Assembly (NCBI GenBank): GCA_903892515.1
Contig: CAITIS010000077.1
Coordinates: 25,949-89,948 of the forward strand
From: an uncultured Planctomycetota bacterium
GTDB lineage: Bacteria; Planctomycetota; Phycisphaerae; SM23-33
Length of the DNA stretch: 64,000 nt
Reading direction: 5' to 3'
Shown here: one piece after another, positions 36,448-45,582 of the stretch
Position numbering within the stretch: the first letter of the stretch is position 1
Layout: each line of letters begins with the position of its first letter
Position numbers and translations under genes: made by a program
Notes under the pieces: model-generated
The model's database searches: none
Told to the model about the DNA's origin: nothing
Seen by the model: only the letters and a program-made list of their open reading frames with translations

Positions 36448-36526
36448 CACCGCAGAGGCCGCGAAGAACGCAGAGAGAAGCTTCTGTGCAACATTTAAGC
36501 TTCCCGATCTCTGCGGTCTGCGGTGA
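36448..36526. repeat. Inverted word-like repeat (TCACCGCAGAG) between GT2 and GT4 genes
   Basis: TCACCGCAGAGGCCGC at 36448 and its imperfect complement ending near 36525 frame a short spacer. Similar 'cgcagag' words occur at 14400-14440. It lies within the EPS operon and could form a hairpin in the transcript. Confidence 0.6.
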
Positions 36527-36633
36527 AGCAGTCTTTGAGACAATCACTTAGTCACAAGAGTGGAGTTCGGTTTGCAGGGCACGGCTGAGACCGGCAAGCT
36601 AATGGCTCCCGCGCCGGACGGAATGAAGAAGAA

Positions 36634-37821
36634 GTGAAATCCCGAATACTGGTGATGGAAGGCTGCAACTACGTGGACTTCCCCATGGGCGGAAGTCTTA
36701 CGTTTGTCAAGCAGTTGTGCAAGGCCTTGGGCAACCGCCTGGCCCTGGTTGGGCTGTCGACCGACGAAACGCCGGTGGGACGATGGGTGCAGCGGCGAAT
36801 AGACGGGGTGGAGTACGCATATTTTGCCACGCACCACTGTCGGCCACAGGCTTCCAAGCCGCTGATCCCGGCCAGGATCACCTGTCATTGGAATTTGCGT
36901 CGCCACCTGGACGCGATCCGTTCAGTTGGCATTGGGGATGTCTTCATCAGCTCGCCGGAACTGCTGATGGCAGCGTCGTCGGCGTCCTGGGACAGCATTT
37001 GCTACTGCTTTCCGGGCGTGGAGAACCCTGTCGCCAATTCGCGCTACCCTTGGCTGCGATGGACGGCGGCGCTGGTCGAGCGGCGGCTCTTTAAGACGCT
37101 GAAGAACGTCGATCGCATCCTGGCCAGCGCCGACGACGCGTCGATCGATGCCCTCGTCAAGCGAAGTCGCGGGCTGTTGTCCCGCGAGCAGATCGTGCAG
37201 TTCCCCACCCGGTTTGACAGCGACATCTTCCGCCCGCAAGATAAGCAGCACGCTCGCGAGCAACTCGGCTTGAATGGCGGCGGGTTCATCGTCGTGGCCA
37301 GCGGCCGGCTCAACTGGGGCAAGGGCTGGGATCTGATCCTTGAAAGTGCCGTCCTGGCGAAACGAGATCGCCCTGAGCTTGAAGTGGTCTTCGTGGGCGA
37401 CGGCGAGGATCGTCAGTTGCTGCGAGGCCGGGCCCAGACACTGGGGCTCCAGGCCAATGTGCGCATCACGGGATATGTTGTGCCCGAACAGGTTTCGGCG
37501 TATCTCAATGCCGCCGACGTGGTGGCAGTGGGATCGCATCGCGAAGGTTGGTCGATTGCCATGCTGGAGGCCATTGCGTGCGGCAAGGCGATCGTAACCA
37601 CGGCCGTCAGCGGCGCCACGGCGATGGTGCGCGACGGCGAAAACGGCTTTGTCATCGGCACGCGCGATCCGCAGGAATACGCCCAGCGCATGCTTGCGGC
37701 GGCGAGCCTGCCTGGCTCTCAACAGGTAAGCCTGGAGATAGCCAGGCAGTACGATTCCCACCATCTTGCCTCGGACTTGGCCAAGCTGTGGCCGCCAATG
37801 GCAAAGGCGCTGCAACAGTGA
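36634..37821 (+). CDS. GT4-family glycosyltransferase (395 aa)
   Basis: GTG start 202 nt after the GT2 stop, with an A/G-rich upstream stretch (GAATGAAGAAGAA) as RBS. The C-terminal half is a GT-B Rossmann domain with the GT4 signatures VVASGRLNWGKGWDLILESA, VRITGYVVPEQVSAYLNAAD and SHREGWSIAMLEAIACGKAI (conserved Glu in the EGW/AMLEAIA segment). It is a retaining glycosyltransferase working at the cytoplasmic face. The repeat-containing spacer upstream may mark a separate transcription unit for the last four genes. Confidence 0.88.
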   Translation: MKSRILVMEGCNYVDFPMGGSLTFVKQLCKALGNRLALVGLSTDETPVGRWVQRRIDGVEYAYFATHHCRPQASKPLIPARITCHWNLRRHLDAIRSVGIGDVFISSPELLMAASSASWDSICYCFPGVENPVANSRYPWLRWTAALVERRLFKTLKNVDRILASADDASIDALVKRSRGLLSREQIVQFPTRFDSDIFRPQDKQHAREQLGLNGGGFIVVASGRLNWGKGWDLILESAVLAKRDRPELEVVFVGDGEDRQLLRGRAQTLGLQANVRITGYVVPEQVSAYLNAADVVAVGSHREGWSIAMLEAIACGKAIVTTAVSGATAMVRDGENGFVIGTRDPQEYAQRMLAAASLPGSQQVSLEIARQYDSHHLASDLAKLWPPMAKALQQ

Positions 37822-37873
37822 GGACATCGCGGCCTACTGCGAGTCGGGCATTCCGACAAATGGTGAAGCATTT

Positions 37874-39064
37874 GTGAAAGTGCTGATGGTTCACAACGAG
37901 TACGGCGCGCTTAGTGGCGAAGAGGTCATTGTCGCGCGGATGGTGCAATTGTTGCGCGATCATGGCCACCAGGTGGCGATGCTGACGCGCTGCAGCGCGG
38001 ACATCCACGGCTTGACCGGCAAGACGCGGGCGCTGTTCTCGGGCATATATTCCTTCCGCAGTCGAGGGGAGATGAAACGCCTGCTGGCAGGGGCTGAGCG
38101 GCCAGATATCGTTCACGTTCACAACCTGTATCCCCAGCTCTCGCCTTCGATTCTGCTGGAGTGCCGCTCATCGCAGGTCCCGGTGGTCATGACGGTTCAC
38201 AACTCGCGCTTGATGTGCCCCAACGGGCTGCTATTCAGGGCCGGGCATATCTGCCAGGAATGCCGCGGCGGGCGCGAATACCGGTGTCTGCTGCGCAACT
38301 GCATGGGCAGCGTGACCAAGAGCTTCGGCTATTCGCTGCGCGGCATGGTGGCGCGAACGTGGCGGATGTACCGCGACAATGTGTGGATGTACCTGGCCCT
38401 GACGGATTTTCAGCGCCGACTCATGGTGGCTGAAGGCTATTGCGGCGAGCGAATTGCCGTGCTGCCGCATTTTGGCCCGGACTCGCCGGTCATATCGCGC
38501 CCTTCACCCGGCGGCAGCATCGCCTTTGTCGGGAGGATCAGTCCGGAGAAGGGCTTTGGGCACTTCCTGGAATTGGCCAAACGGCACCCGGACATTCCGT
38601 TCGTGGCCGCTGGCGCTTATGACCATGCGCCGCAACTGGCCCGCCAAGTGCCGTCTAACCTGCAACTCCTGGGGCATGTGGCGGGTCCAAGGCTGGCAGA
38701 GGTGTACGCCAACGCCCGCATGCTCGTGGTCGCCTCCGTTTGGTATGAAGCCTTCGGGCTGGTGATTCTCGAGGCCATGAAACAGGGTGTACCGGTCGTG
38801 TGCTCGCGCATCGGCGGACTGGCCGAGATCGTGGAAAACGGACAGACGGGCCTGCTGTTCGAGCCGGGCAACGCTCAAGACCTGGACGAAAAAGCGATGC
38901 AGCTGTGGTCGAATCCTACGCTATGTGCCCAGCTAGGTGAGGCCGCACGCGTCAAGGCCGCCACGGAATACTCGGCCCAGCGTTACTATGACCGGCTGAT
39001 GGCGCTGTATGAGCGAACCATCAGCCTGGGCGCACCCAGCAAGGATATGGAAGCGGCCATTTGA
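37874..39064 (+). CDS. GT4-family glycosyltransferase (396 aa)
   Basis: I chose the GTG at 37874 (VKVLMVHNEYG) because this is where the GT-B fold begins and GGTGAAG lies just upstream; a longer frame upstream overlaps the previous gene. Signatures: VKVLMVHNEYGALSGEEVIV, PDIVHVHNLYPQLSPSI, IAFVGRISPEKGFGHFLELA, and EAFGLVILEAMKQGVPVV with the conserved EAFGLVILEA Glu residues. Between the two halves is a Cys-rich stretch (CPNGLLFRAGHICQECRGG; CLLRNCMGS) that may bind a metal, as found in some GT4 proteins. It overlaps the next gene by TTGA or starts just before it. Confidence 0.88.
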   Translation: MKVLMVHNEYGALSGEEVIVARMVQLLRDHGHQVAMLTRCSADIHGLTGKTRALFSGIYSFRSRGEMKRLLAGAERPDIVHVHNLYPQLSPSILLECRSSQVPVVMTVHNSRLMCPNGLLFRAGHICQECRGGREYRCLLRNCMGSVTKSFGYSLRGMVARTWRMYRDNVWMYLALTDFQRRLMVAEGYCGERIAVLPHFGPDSPVISRPSPGGSIAFVGRISPEKGFGHFLELAKRHPDIPFVAAGAYDHAPQLARQVPSNLQLLGHVAGPRLAEVYANARMLVVASVWYEAFGLVILEAMKQGVPVVCSRIGGLAEIVENGQTGLLFEPGNAQDLDEKAMQLWSNPTLCAQLGEAARVKAATEYSAQRYYDRLMALYERTISLGAPSKDMEAAI

Positions 39065-39066
39065 CC

Positions 39067-39849
39067 ATGCACGCACAAACGCCATCGGCCAAGGGTCGCC
39101 GGGATAATCGGATTCTGGGCGTTAGGTTCGACTTCATCGATTACGACGAAGTATTGGCTACCGTGCGACAGTGGCCGCTCGAGGCGCCCAGCCGTTGCAT
39201 TACGATCACCAACCCGCACAGCGTGTTGCTCTGCCGCAGCGATGAGGACATGCAGAAAGCGACATGCAATGCCGCGTTGACGCTGCCCGACGGCGTGGGC
39301 GTGATTCTGGCGGCGCGAATCCTGGGGCTGCGACACCAAGGCCGGGTAACCGGGCCCACGCTGATGCTCCGGCTGTGCGATCAGGGGCGGGCGCACGGGC
39401 TGCGGCACTTCTTCTATGGCGGGGCCGAGGGCGTCGCCAAGACGCTGGCCGAACGATTGACGCGCCAGTTTCCGGGCCTGGCCGTGGCCGGTGAGTATTG
39501 CCCTCCGTTTCGGGCCATGACGGCCGAGGAAGATGCCCAGGCCGTGAGCCGGATCAATGAGGCCAGGCCCGACATCGTCTGGGTGGGGCTGGGGGCGCCC
39601 AAGCAGGAAAAGTGGATGGCCCAGCATGCCGACAGGGTCGCCGCCAGGGCGCTGATCGGCGTCGGGGCGGCCTTTGATTTCCACTCGGGGCGGGTTCGGT
39701 GGGCGCCGGCGTGGATCCGTTACATCGGCATGGAATGGGCCTACCGCCTGGCGCAAGAACCCAGAAGGATGTATGGCCGAAACCTGAACAATTTGCGCTT
39801 CCTTGCCGGCGTGCTTGGTCAGCGACTCTTCCCCAGCCGGCGCGCCTGA
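39067..39849 (+). CDS. WecG/TagA/CpsF-family glycosyltransferase (260 aa)
   Basis: ATG at 39067; a TTG at 39061 overlapping the previous stop codon is an alternative. Family features: ITNPHSVLLCRSDEDMQKA, LPDGVGVILAARILG (the conserved catalytic-site Asp), FFYGGAEGVAKTLAERL and the signature GLGAPKQEKWM. These enzymes transfer ManNAc or related sugars to an undecaprenyl-linked acceptor on the cytoplasmic membrane face; they usually add the second sugar. It is the last gene of the EPS locus. Length is typical. Confidence 0.9.
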   Translation: MHAQTPSAKGRRDNRILGVRFDFIDYDEVLATVRQWPLEAPSRCITITNPHSVLLCRSDEDMQKATCNAALTLPDGVGVILAARILGLRHQGRVTGPTLMLRLCDQGRAHGLRHFFYGGAEGVAKTLAERLTRQFPGLAVAGEYCPPFRAMTAEEDAQAVSRINEARPDIVWVGLGAPKQEKWMAQHADRVAARALIGVGAAFDFHSGRVRWAPAWIRYIGMEWAYRLAQEPRRMYGRNLNNLRFLAGVLGQRLFPSRRA

Positions 39850-39923
39850 ACCTCCGCTACGACCAGTTCTTTCCGCACACCCCTCAAAGCCCGATACGTT
39901 CCACTTTCTCGCCCGCCTGCTCA

Positions 39924-40035
39924 GAGCCGTCTCAGTTTGCGTGTTGACACGTCTGGAGTGGCACAGGCTTTCCAGCCTGTGCGGCACAGCCTGAAAGGCT
40001 GTGCCACCTGTAGTCAGGCAAGCTTAACTAGGGCC
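39924..40035. mobile_element. MITE-like element C, degenerate copy
   Basis: Matches the reverse complement of the 47202-47312 element over its whole length, including both tails beyond the palindromic core: left tail with AGTTTGCGTGTTGACACGTC, core GGCACAGCCTGAAAGGCTGT, right tail CACCTGTAGTCAGGCAAGCT. The termini are diverged (GAGCCGTCTCAG at left; no TA duplication can be seen), so it looks like an older insertion. A further TIR-like half (GATTAAGTTTGCCTGG) lies at 40036-40051. Confidence 0.7.
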
Positions 40036-40120
40036 GATTAAGTTTGCCTGGCGCATCGGCCAGGGCGGAAGCGTTCGGGCCGATGCGTTGTGCAAGAGCG
40101 TCAAGAAATGCTTCGCCCGA

Positions 40121-40615
40121 TCAGGTCGCGGGCCTGTCCTGGTTCAGGTCGTCGCCCAGATGGTTGGCCTGATACTCCTGGGCGATCCGCTGGCTGCCTT
40201 CGTCGAGCTTGCTGATCGAGTGGAGCACTCCCAGCCGCAGCAGGAACATGACCGCCAGGCATGCGGCCGCCTGGGTCAGACCTTGGCTGTAGCGCGCCAT
40301 CCGCTGGCGCCAGGGGAATTTCGGCTCGGCGTGACGCAGGGCTTCCGCCTGCGGCAGGGCCCGCACGGTGTAGCTCATCGCGGCAATGGCGCGACGGTTT
40401 GCGTGCATCAGCAGATCGTGACCGTGCACTTGCGACTTCATCAGCGTCAGGCCCAGTTGCAGCCGGTTGATTCCCAGCAAGCGCTGACGGCAGCGCGGGC
40501 AGCTCATGGCATGCTCGTGCAGCCGCTCCAGCGGGTCTCGCAGCCGGTCCAGCGCAGCGCCCACCAACCAGGACGTGGCCGCGCGGCAGGCAGATTGTTT
40601 GTGTGAGTTACTCAT
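40121..40615 (-). CDS. Membrane anti-sigma factor with zinc-finger (zf-HC2-like, 164 aa)
   Basis: An N-terminal zinc-binding segment HEHAMSCPRCRQRLL (H-x3-C-x2-C) near residues 33-47 fits anti-sigma factors of the ZAS type. One hydrophobic helix (AAACLAVMFLLRLGVL) near residue 125 places the short C-terminus in the periplasm. It overlaps the upstream ECF sigma factor by 8 nt, the usual sigma/anti-sigma arrangement. It should hold the sigma factor inactive until an envelope signal arrives; the signal is unknown. Confidence 0.82.
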   Translation of the reverse strand: MSNSHKQSACRAATSWLVGAALDRLRDPLERLHEHAMSCPRCRQRLLGINRLQLGLTLMKSQVHGHDLLMHANRRAIAAMSYTVRALPQAEALRHAEPKFPWRQRMARYSQGLTQAAACLAVMFLLRLGVLHSISKLDEGSQRIAQEYQANHLGDDLNQDRPAT

Positions 40616-41231
40616 GAGTGCTGTCCTTTGAGCCCATCCAACGGCTCAGCAACCGGACGGCCCGAAACCGGTACACGCGTGCCGCCGCCACAGAAGTGCC
40701 CATCACCTTGGCTACTTGTTCGTAAGGCATCTCGGCCAGGTCTTTCAACATCACGGCGTTGCGAAGCGTCTCGGGCAGCCGCGAAATGTGGAGCCGCAAA
40801 CTCTCCTGCAGCATCCGGGCATCCAGTTCGCCTGAAAGGTCCGCCGATTGCGCCGCTGGCCGCTGCGCCATCTCCTGGCAAGCCGTCTCGTGCAGCCGCT
40901 TGCGCCGCAGTCGCGAGATGGCAACATTGGCGGCCGTGCGGAACATGAAGGCCCGGGGATTCTCGACCTTTTGTCCGTGCTCGTGCTGGGCCAGGTGAAC
41001 AAATGTGTCTTGATATGCGTCCAAGGCATCCTGCTCGTTGCCGAGGAACCGCCAGAGCATCGTCAGCAGCGCCGGGCCGTGCTCGCGCATGGCCGAGAGA
41101 ATCCAGCGCTGGCTGATGTCAACCGACTCAGCAGCGGCCGAATCCCAAGCGATGCTCAAACTGGCTGCGTCCTTGGCCATAGGACTGTTCCACCCTCTAG
41201 GACGGCTGAAATCGTGAAGCGTTAACAGCAT
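40608..41231 (-). CDS. ECF-type RNA polymerase sigma factor (207 aa)
   Basis: Region 2 segment FLGNEQDALDAYQDTFVHLA and FMFRTAANVAISRLRRKR, and region 4 LPETLRNAVMLKDLAEMPYEQVAKVMGTSVAAARVYRFRAVRLL. The start is uncertain: ATG at 41231 (MLLTLHDFSRP) has GAGGTG 5 nt upstream, and ATG at 41180 (MAKDAASLSIA) has GGTGG upstream; I list the longer form. The 3' end overlaps the anti-sigma gene. It points away from the secretion operon at 41458, with a family B repeat pair between them. Its regulon is unknown. Confidence 0.88.
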   Translation of the reverse strand: MLLTLHDFSRPRGWNSPMAKDAASLSIAWDSAAAESVDISQRWILSAMREHGPALLTMLWRFLGNEQDALDAYQDTFVHLAQHEHGQKVENPRAFMFRTAANVAISRLRRKRLHETACQEMAQRPAAQSADLSGELDARMLQESLRLHISRLPETLRNAVMLKDLAEMPYEQVAKVMGTSVAAARVYRFRAVRLLSRWMGSKDSTHE

Positions 41232-41334
41232 TGTACACCTCTTTCTGCAATTCGCCAGTCGCGCGCTCCTGTGGTGAATTTCACAAGCTGTGCTAACGCC
41301 AGGCCTCCCGGTGCGTCCTAGTGTCAGGTTCGAT

Positions 41335-41416
41335 AACGTAGCACGGGCGTCTCGCCCGTGACCAAGCACTGTCGAAGCGGCCGAAAAGCCCATGGGCGAG
41401 ACGCCCATGCTACGTT
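41335..41416. repeat. Family B palindromic repeat pair between sigma gene and gspE
   Basis: CACGGGCGTCTCGCCCGTG at 41342-41360 and CATGGGCGAGACGCCCATG at 41391-41409, framed by inverted AACGTAGCA and TGCTACGTT at the outer ends. Each unit is a near-perfect palindrome and the two are mutually inverted. Confidence 0.82.
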
Positions 41417-41457
41417 GCGGAACCAGGTCCAGTATCAAGTGCAGAGCGGAGTCTCGA

Positions 41458-42627
41458 ATGATGACCAAGGCCAAAAGCACGGATGCCGGCAAGGGGCAGG
41501 TTCACGATGCGGTCTCCATCGTGGACGACATTCTCGCCCAGGCCACCGCCGCTCAGGCCAGCGACATCCACTTTGAACCCACCGGCAAGGGCCTGGTCAT
41601 CAAGTTTCGCCTCGACGGCGTGCTAAACGTCTTCGAGACGCTGCCCGAGACGCTTGCGGAAAACGTGGTCGCCCGGCTGAAGGTCCTGGCCGGGCTGCTC
41701 ACGTATCGCAGCGACATCCCGCAAGAGGGCAGAATCCAGCTTAAGCAAAGCCCCGGCGCTCATATTGTTGACCGCCGGCTTTCGGTGTTTCCCACCATTC
41801 ACGGACAGCGGGCGGTGGTGCGGATCTTCTATGCCGACCCGGCCGTGTCGGAACTCGACCAACTCGGGCTGGGCCCGCAGATCCTCCCGGCGCTCAAGGC
41901 GATCGCCGCCTCCAGCCAGGGTGTGCTGCTGCTGACCGGTCCGGCCGGCAGCGGCAAGAGCACCACGCTGGCGGCGCTGCTGCGTCACATCGTGCACCAT
42001 TGCCGCGGCAAGAGCATCGTGACGCTGGAAGACCCGGTGGAACGCATCATCGCCGGGGCCACGCAGGTGCAGATCTCGCCTCATGGCCCGATGACCTTCC
42101 CCACGGCCTTGCGGTCGCTGCTGCGGCAGGACCCCGAAGTGCTGATGATCGGCGAAATCCGCGACGCCGAGACGGCCAAGATCGGCATCCTGGCCGGGCT
42201 GACCGGGCACCTGCTCATGAGCACGATGCACAGCGGCAATCCGGCCGGGGCGATCCTGCGGCTGCTGGAGATGGGCATCGAACCCTACCAGGTGACCTCC
42301 AGCGTGCTGGCGGTGCTGAATCAACGCTTGGTGCGGCGGCTGTGCCCAGCCTGTAAGAGCCGAGCCGGCGACGCGGGCCCGTTCAAGGCCGTCGGATGCC
42401 AGGCGTGCTTGCAGACCGGCTACAAAGGCCGGGCACTGATTGCCGAGATGGTCCAGTTGGACGCGCCGTTGCGAAAGGCCGTGCTGGCCAAAGCGGACTT
42501 AGAAGAGATGGAAGCCATCTTAAAGGCCCACGGACACATGGACCTGCGGCAGAACGGACAGTGCCTCGTGGAGCAGGGAATAACCTCCGCCGAGGAACTC
42601 GATAAGGTCTGCGGGCAATTGGCGTAG
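41458..42627 (+). CDS. gspE: Type II secretion/type IV pilus-type ATPase, GspE/PilB-like, short form (389 aa)
   Basis: Hexameric ATPase that powers pseudopilus assembly. ATG start at 41458 (second ATG at 41461) with GGAG 6 nt upstream; the frame is open further upstream but includes the family B repeat. Walker A GPAGSGKSTT, Asp box TLEDPVER, Walker B EVLMIGEIRDAET, His box HLLMSTMHSGN, and a four-Cys zinc site (CPAC and CQAC) near the end. It lacks most of the N-terminal GspE region (normal length ~500-570), so it has the catalytic core only. First of the 41458-47096 set. Confidence 0.9.
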   Translation: MMTKAKSTDAGKGQVHDAVSIVDDILAQATAAQASDIHFEPTGKGLVIKFRLDGVLNVFETLPETLAENVVARLKVLAGLLTYRSDIPQEGRIQLKQSPGAHIVDRRLSVFPTIHGQRAVVRIFYADPAVSELDQLGLGPQILPALKAIAASSQGVLLLTGPAGSGKSTTLAALLRHIVHHCRGKSIVTLEDPVERIIAGATQVQISPHGPMTFPTALRSLLRQDPEVLMIGEIRDAETAKIGILAGLTGHLLMSTMHSGNPAGAILRLLEMGIEPYQVTSSVLAVLNQRLVRRLCPACKSRAGDAGPFKAVGCQACLQTGYKGRALIAEMVQLDAPLRKAVLAKADLEEMEAILKAHGHMDLRQNGQCLVEQGITSAEELDKVCGQLA

Positions 42628-42647
42628 AACTAGGTTTCACAACGTGG

Positions 42648-42796
42648 CATGGCGGTCTCGGGCATGAACGTGACATGGCCGTCTCGGCCATGAGTGTCAT
42701 GGGCGTCTCGCCCATGGTTTCTTAAGGAACACGGCCGAGACGGCCGTGACACGCACGGCCGAGACGGCCGTGACACGCACGGGCGAGACGCCCGTG
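42648..42796. repeat. Family B palindrome array (three units in each direction) between gspE and gspF
   Basis: Units at 42648, 42674 and 42698 read CATGG[CG]CGTCTCGG/CCCATG; units at 42730, 42754 and 42778 read CACGG[CG]CGAGACGG/CCCGTG. Spacing is close to 24 bp. The array as a whole is inverted about its centre near 42722, so a transcript could form one long stem or six small ones. Confidence 0.85.
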
Positions 42797-42827
42797 TCAC
42801 AAGCTGATAAAGAGAAGGATCGGGGAC

Positions 42828-44027
42828 ATGGCGATCTTTGAGTACGAGGCGTTGACATCGTCGGGCCGGGTGATGAAGGGCACGCTGGAGGCATCGACCA
42901 GCCAGCAGGCCCAGGAATCGCTGACGGAAATGAACCTGGCCGTGAACTCCCTTCAACTGGCCCGGCCCAGCGTTCCGCTGGCGCGGATCGGCCGCAGCGA
43001 GTTCCTGCTGTTTAACGAACAGCTGATCGGCATCACAAAATCCGGCATCCCGCTGGACCAGGGGCTGCGCGCCGTCGCCGCTGACGTGCAAAGCCCGCGG
43101 ATGCGTAAGCTGATCGCAGAGCTGGCGGCCGATCTGGAATCGGGTTCGAGCATCGATGAGGCCTTTGCCCGGCGCGAAGGGCTCTTCCCGCCGCTGTACG
43201 TGCAGATCATCCGGGCCGGGCTCAAGACCGGGAGGCTCTCGGAGATGCTCACCAGCCTGAACCGGCACCTGGAAATGGGCACGCAGACGCGCCGGATCAT
43301 GTTCGAGGCCACCACGTACCCGCTGGTCGTGCTGGGCTTGGCGGCGATCATCCTGAGCTTTGTATTCCACTTCGTCATTCCGCAGTTCCACCTCATTCTT
43401 GGCGTTGAATCTGGACCCCATCTCCCCGCCGTCACCCAACTCATGTTCTTTATCAGCCAGTACGTGCTGGCGTTCTGGGTAATTGTGGGGCTCGTCATCG
43501 CGGGCGTCATTGTGACAGCCCGCTTGCTGTCGAGCTTCCCCGGCGGCCGGCGTTTCAAGGAAGGGTTCTGGAGCCGTCTGCCGGTCATGGGGCCGCTGTA
43601 CAAGGCCAGCATGCTCAGCCGGTTGTCCGACGCCATGGCGCTGCTGGTGGGCTCGGGCATGGATGTGCCCCAGTGCCTGCGCCTGGGCGGGGCCGCCTCC
43701 GGCAGCGAGCGCATTCGAGGCGAGTCCGAGCGCCTGGCCGCGCAACTGGAGCAGGGACAGAGCCTCTCCGAAGCCGGGCAGTCCTGCCGCGTGATTCCGT
43801 CGCTGTTCGTGTACTCGATGCAACTGGGGTATCAGCGCAACGAGTTGCAGCAGAACCTGTACAGCCTGTCGGAGATGTACTCGCAGCAGGCGCGGACGGG
43901 CCAGTCGCGGCTGCAAGCCTTAATGCTGCCGGTCATGCTGGTCTTCGTCGGCGGGGTCATCGCCGTGGCCGTCATGGCGATGTTCATGCCCCTGACGTCG
44001 ATATTTCGTTTGATGCAAACTTACTAA
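42828..44027 (+). CDS. gspF: Type II secretion platform protein GspF/PilC-like (399 aa)
   Basis: Inner-membrane platform protein of the pilus-like apparatus. Two T2SSF domains of about 125 residues (FNEQLIGITKSGIPLDQGLR and MSRLSDAMALLVGSGMDVPQ-type halves), three hydrophobic segments, typical length. The ATG has AAGGA 9 nt upstream and lies 31 nt after the family B array. It is followed at 16 nt by a second platform-type protein, which is unusual. Confidence 0.92.
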   Translation: MAIFEYEALTSSGRVMKGTLEASTSQQAQESLTEMNLAVNSLQLARPSVPLARIGRSEFLLFNEQLIGITKSGIPLDQGLRAVAADVQSPRMRKLIAELAADLESGSSIDEAFARREGLFPPLYVQIIRAGLKTGRLSEMLTSLNRHLEMGTQTRRIMFEATTYPLVVLGLAAIILSFVFHFVIPQFHLILGVESGPHLPAVTQLMFFISQYVLAFWVIVGLVIAGVIVTARLLSSFPGGRRFKEGFWSRLPVMGPLYKASMLSRLSDAMALLVGSGMDVPQCLRLGGAASGSERIRGESERLAAQLEQGQSLSEAGQSCRVIPSLFVYSMQLGYQRNELQQNLYSLSEMYSQQARTGQSRLQALMLPVMLVFVGGVIAVAVMAMFMPLTSIFRLMQTY

Positions 44028-44043
44028 CGGAGCGAGCCTGCCC

Positions 44044-45582
44044 ATGCGGAGTGCCATTGAAATCGGGCTGATCCTGCTGCCCGCGGCCTTGTGCTTCTTC
44101 GCCGGCTATCGCTGGCGGGTCCTTGGCCTGCTGGCCGGTACGGCGCTCGTCATCGTTCTGGCGGCGATGGGCGTGGGCTTATTTAAGGCGATGCAATCTT
44201 CGGGTTCGTTCCAAGGCGTGTGGGCGAGTGACGTGGAGTTGCGCGCGGTGTTCGCCTGTGTTGTCTCGTTTGCTGCCGGGTTGGTGGGGGCGATTCTTAA
44301 GTATGTGAAGACGGCCGGGCCGTCCTTGCCGCCCTCGCTGGCGACGTACCGAGAGTCGAACAGTGGAATCCGAATCTTCGGCAAGGCCATGTTCTACGTC
44401 TTCCTGGTGATGCTGTTCATCGGGGCCCTGGTGATCAATCTGCCGGGCATCTATGGCCCGCTGCTGGTGATCGCTTTTGCCGGTGCGATCATCCGCTACA
44501 ACCTCATCGCCCGCGACACGCTGACCTCGTACGTTTTTTCCACCCTTGGCACCAGCATGCGACAGAACCTGCCGTTGGCGACGGCCCTGGAACTGGAGGC
44601 CGCCAGCCAGCGTGGCCAGCGACGGCGGATCATGCTCCGCATCGGTCGATGGCTGTCCGAGGGCCTGCCGCTCAGCCAGGCGATCCGCCGCGGCTTCGCC
44701 CCGTGCCCCGGCTACGCCCTGGCCATGGTCGCGGCGGCCGAGCGAATCGGGCAGGCGCCGCAGGCCGTCGCCGCCGTCGAGGGCTACATCGAGCGCCGCT
44801 CACGCGAAAGCCGCCGCCTCCGGCCCATGACGCCCGCGTACGTGGCCGTGGTCCTCGTCGTCATGTTCCTGATCCTCATGGCGCTGACCCTCTTCATCCT
44901 GCCGAAATTCGAGGATATCTTCCGAAAGGAATTCGGCCAGGAGTTGCCGCCCCTGACGCAGGCGGTCTTCGCCATTTCGAGCAACAAGACGGTCGCGGCA
45001 ACCGGCGGCATCCTGGTGGTGGTGCTTGGTATCATGACGCCGTGGCTCGTATACGTTCGCTTCCGGCCTCGGCGGCCCGACCGGCCGTACGCGGTTTCCC
45101 GGCTGGCGGATCGTTTCGCCTGGTCCACGCCGCTGCTGCGCTGGTTTGCCCGCAACGATTCGTTGCTGCAAACGGTCTCGTTCCTGCGCATGGCGCTGGC
45201 CGCCGGAAGACCCGTGGACGACGCCATTGCCAGCGCCGCCGAGCTGGACGTGAACATCGTGTATCGGCATCGTCTGCTGCGCTGGCACAGCCAGGTGCTC
45301 AAGGGCGAAAACATTGCCCGCTCCGCCCGGCGCTGCCGAGTTGGCGAGCCGCTGGCCTGGGCTTTTGAGCAGCAGATCGGCCCGGGCCAGACGCTCGACG
45401 CCCTGGACTCGCTGGAGTGTTTCTACCGCGCCAACTACAGCTACGTGACGAACCTGGCCCGCTTCATCCTGTTCCCGCTGACGACGCTGGCCCTGGCAAC
45501 GTGCGTGGGCCTGATCGCCCTGGGCCTGTTCATGCCGCTGCGGGACATGATCGAGTGGATGAGCCAGAGGATAATGCCATGA
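44044..45582 (+). CDS. Second GspF-like membrane protein with extra N-terminal membrane region (512 aa)
   Basis: ATG with GGAGCGAG upstream, 16 nt after gspF. Residues ~1-165 hold four to five hydrophobic segments not found in ordinary GspF. Residues ~170-290 resemble a T2SSF domain (TSMRQNLPLATALELEAASQ; GRWLSEGLPLSQAIRRGFAP; VAAAERIGQAPQAVAAVEGY), and a more divergent second domain is at ~360-490 (LLQTVSFLRMALAAGRPVDD). It overlaps the next gene by ATGA. Probably a second platform subunit; whether it replaces GspL/GspM-type components cannot be judged from sequence. Confidence 0.8.
   Translation: MRSAIEIGLILLPAALCFFAGYRWRVLGLLAGTALVIVLAAMGVGLFKAMQSSGSFQGVWASDVELRAVFACVVSFAAGLVGAILKYVKTAGPSLPPSLATYRESNSGIRIFGKAMFYVFLVMLFIGALVINLPGIYGPLLVIAFAGAIIRYNLIARDTLTSYVFSTLGTSMRQNLPLATALELEAASQRGQRRRIMLRIGRWLSEGLPLSQAIRRGFAPCPGYALAMVAAAERIGQAPQAVAAVEGYIERRSRESRRLRPMTPAYVAVVLVVMFLILMALTLFILPKFEDIFRKEFGQELPPLTQAVFAISSNKTVAATGGILVVVLGIMTPWLVYVRFRPRRPDRPYAVSRLADRFAWSTPLLRWFARNDSLLQTVSFLRMALAAGRPVDDAIASAAELDVNIVYRHRLLRWHSQVLKGENIARSARRCRVGEPLAWAFEQQIGPGQTLDALDSLECFYRANYSYVTNLARFILFPLTTLALATCVGLIALGLFMPLRDMIEWMSQRIMP

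Noticed and set aside
41392..41457. Longer N-terminus for GspE reaching into the repeat
   Set aside because: The residues come from a family B unit and have no match to GspE; ATG at 41458 has a good RBS.
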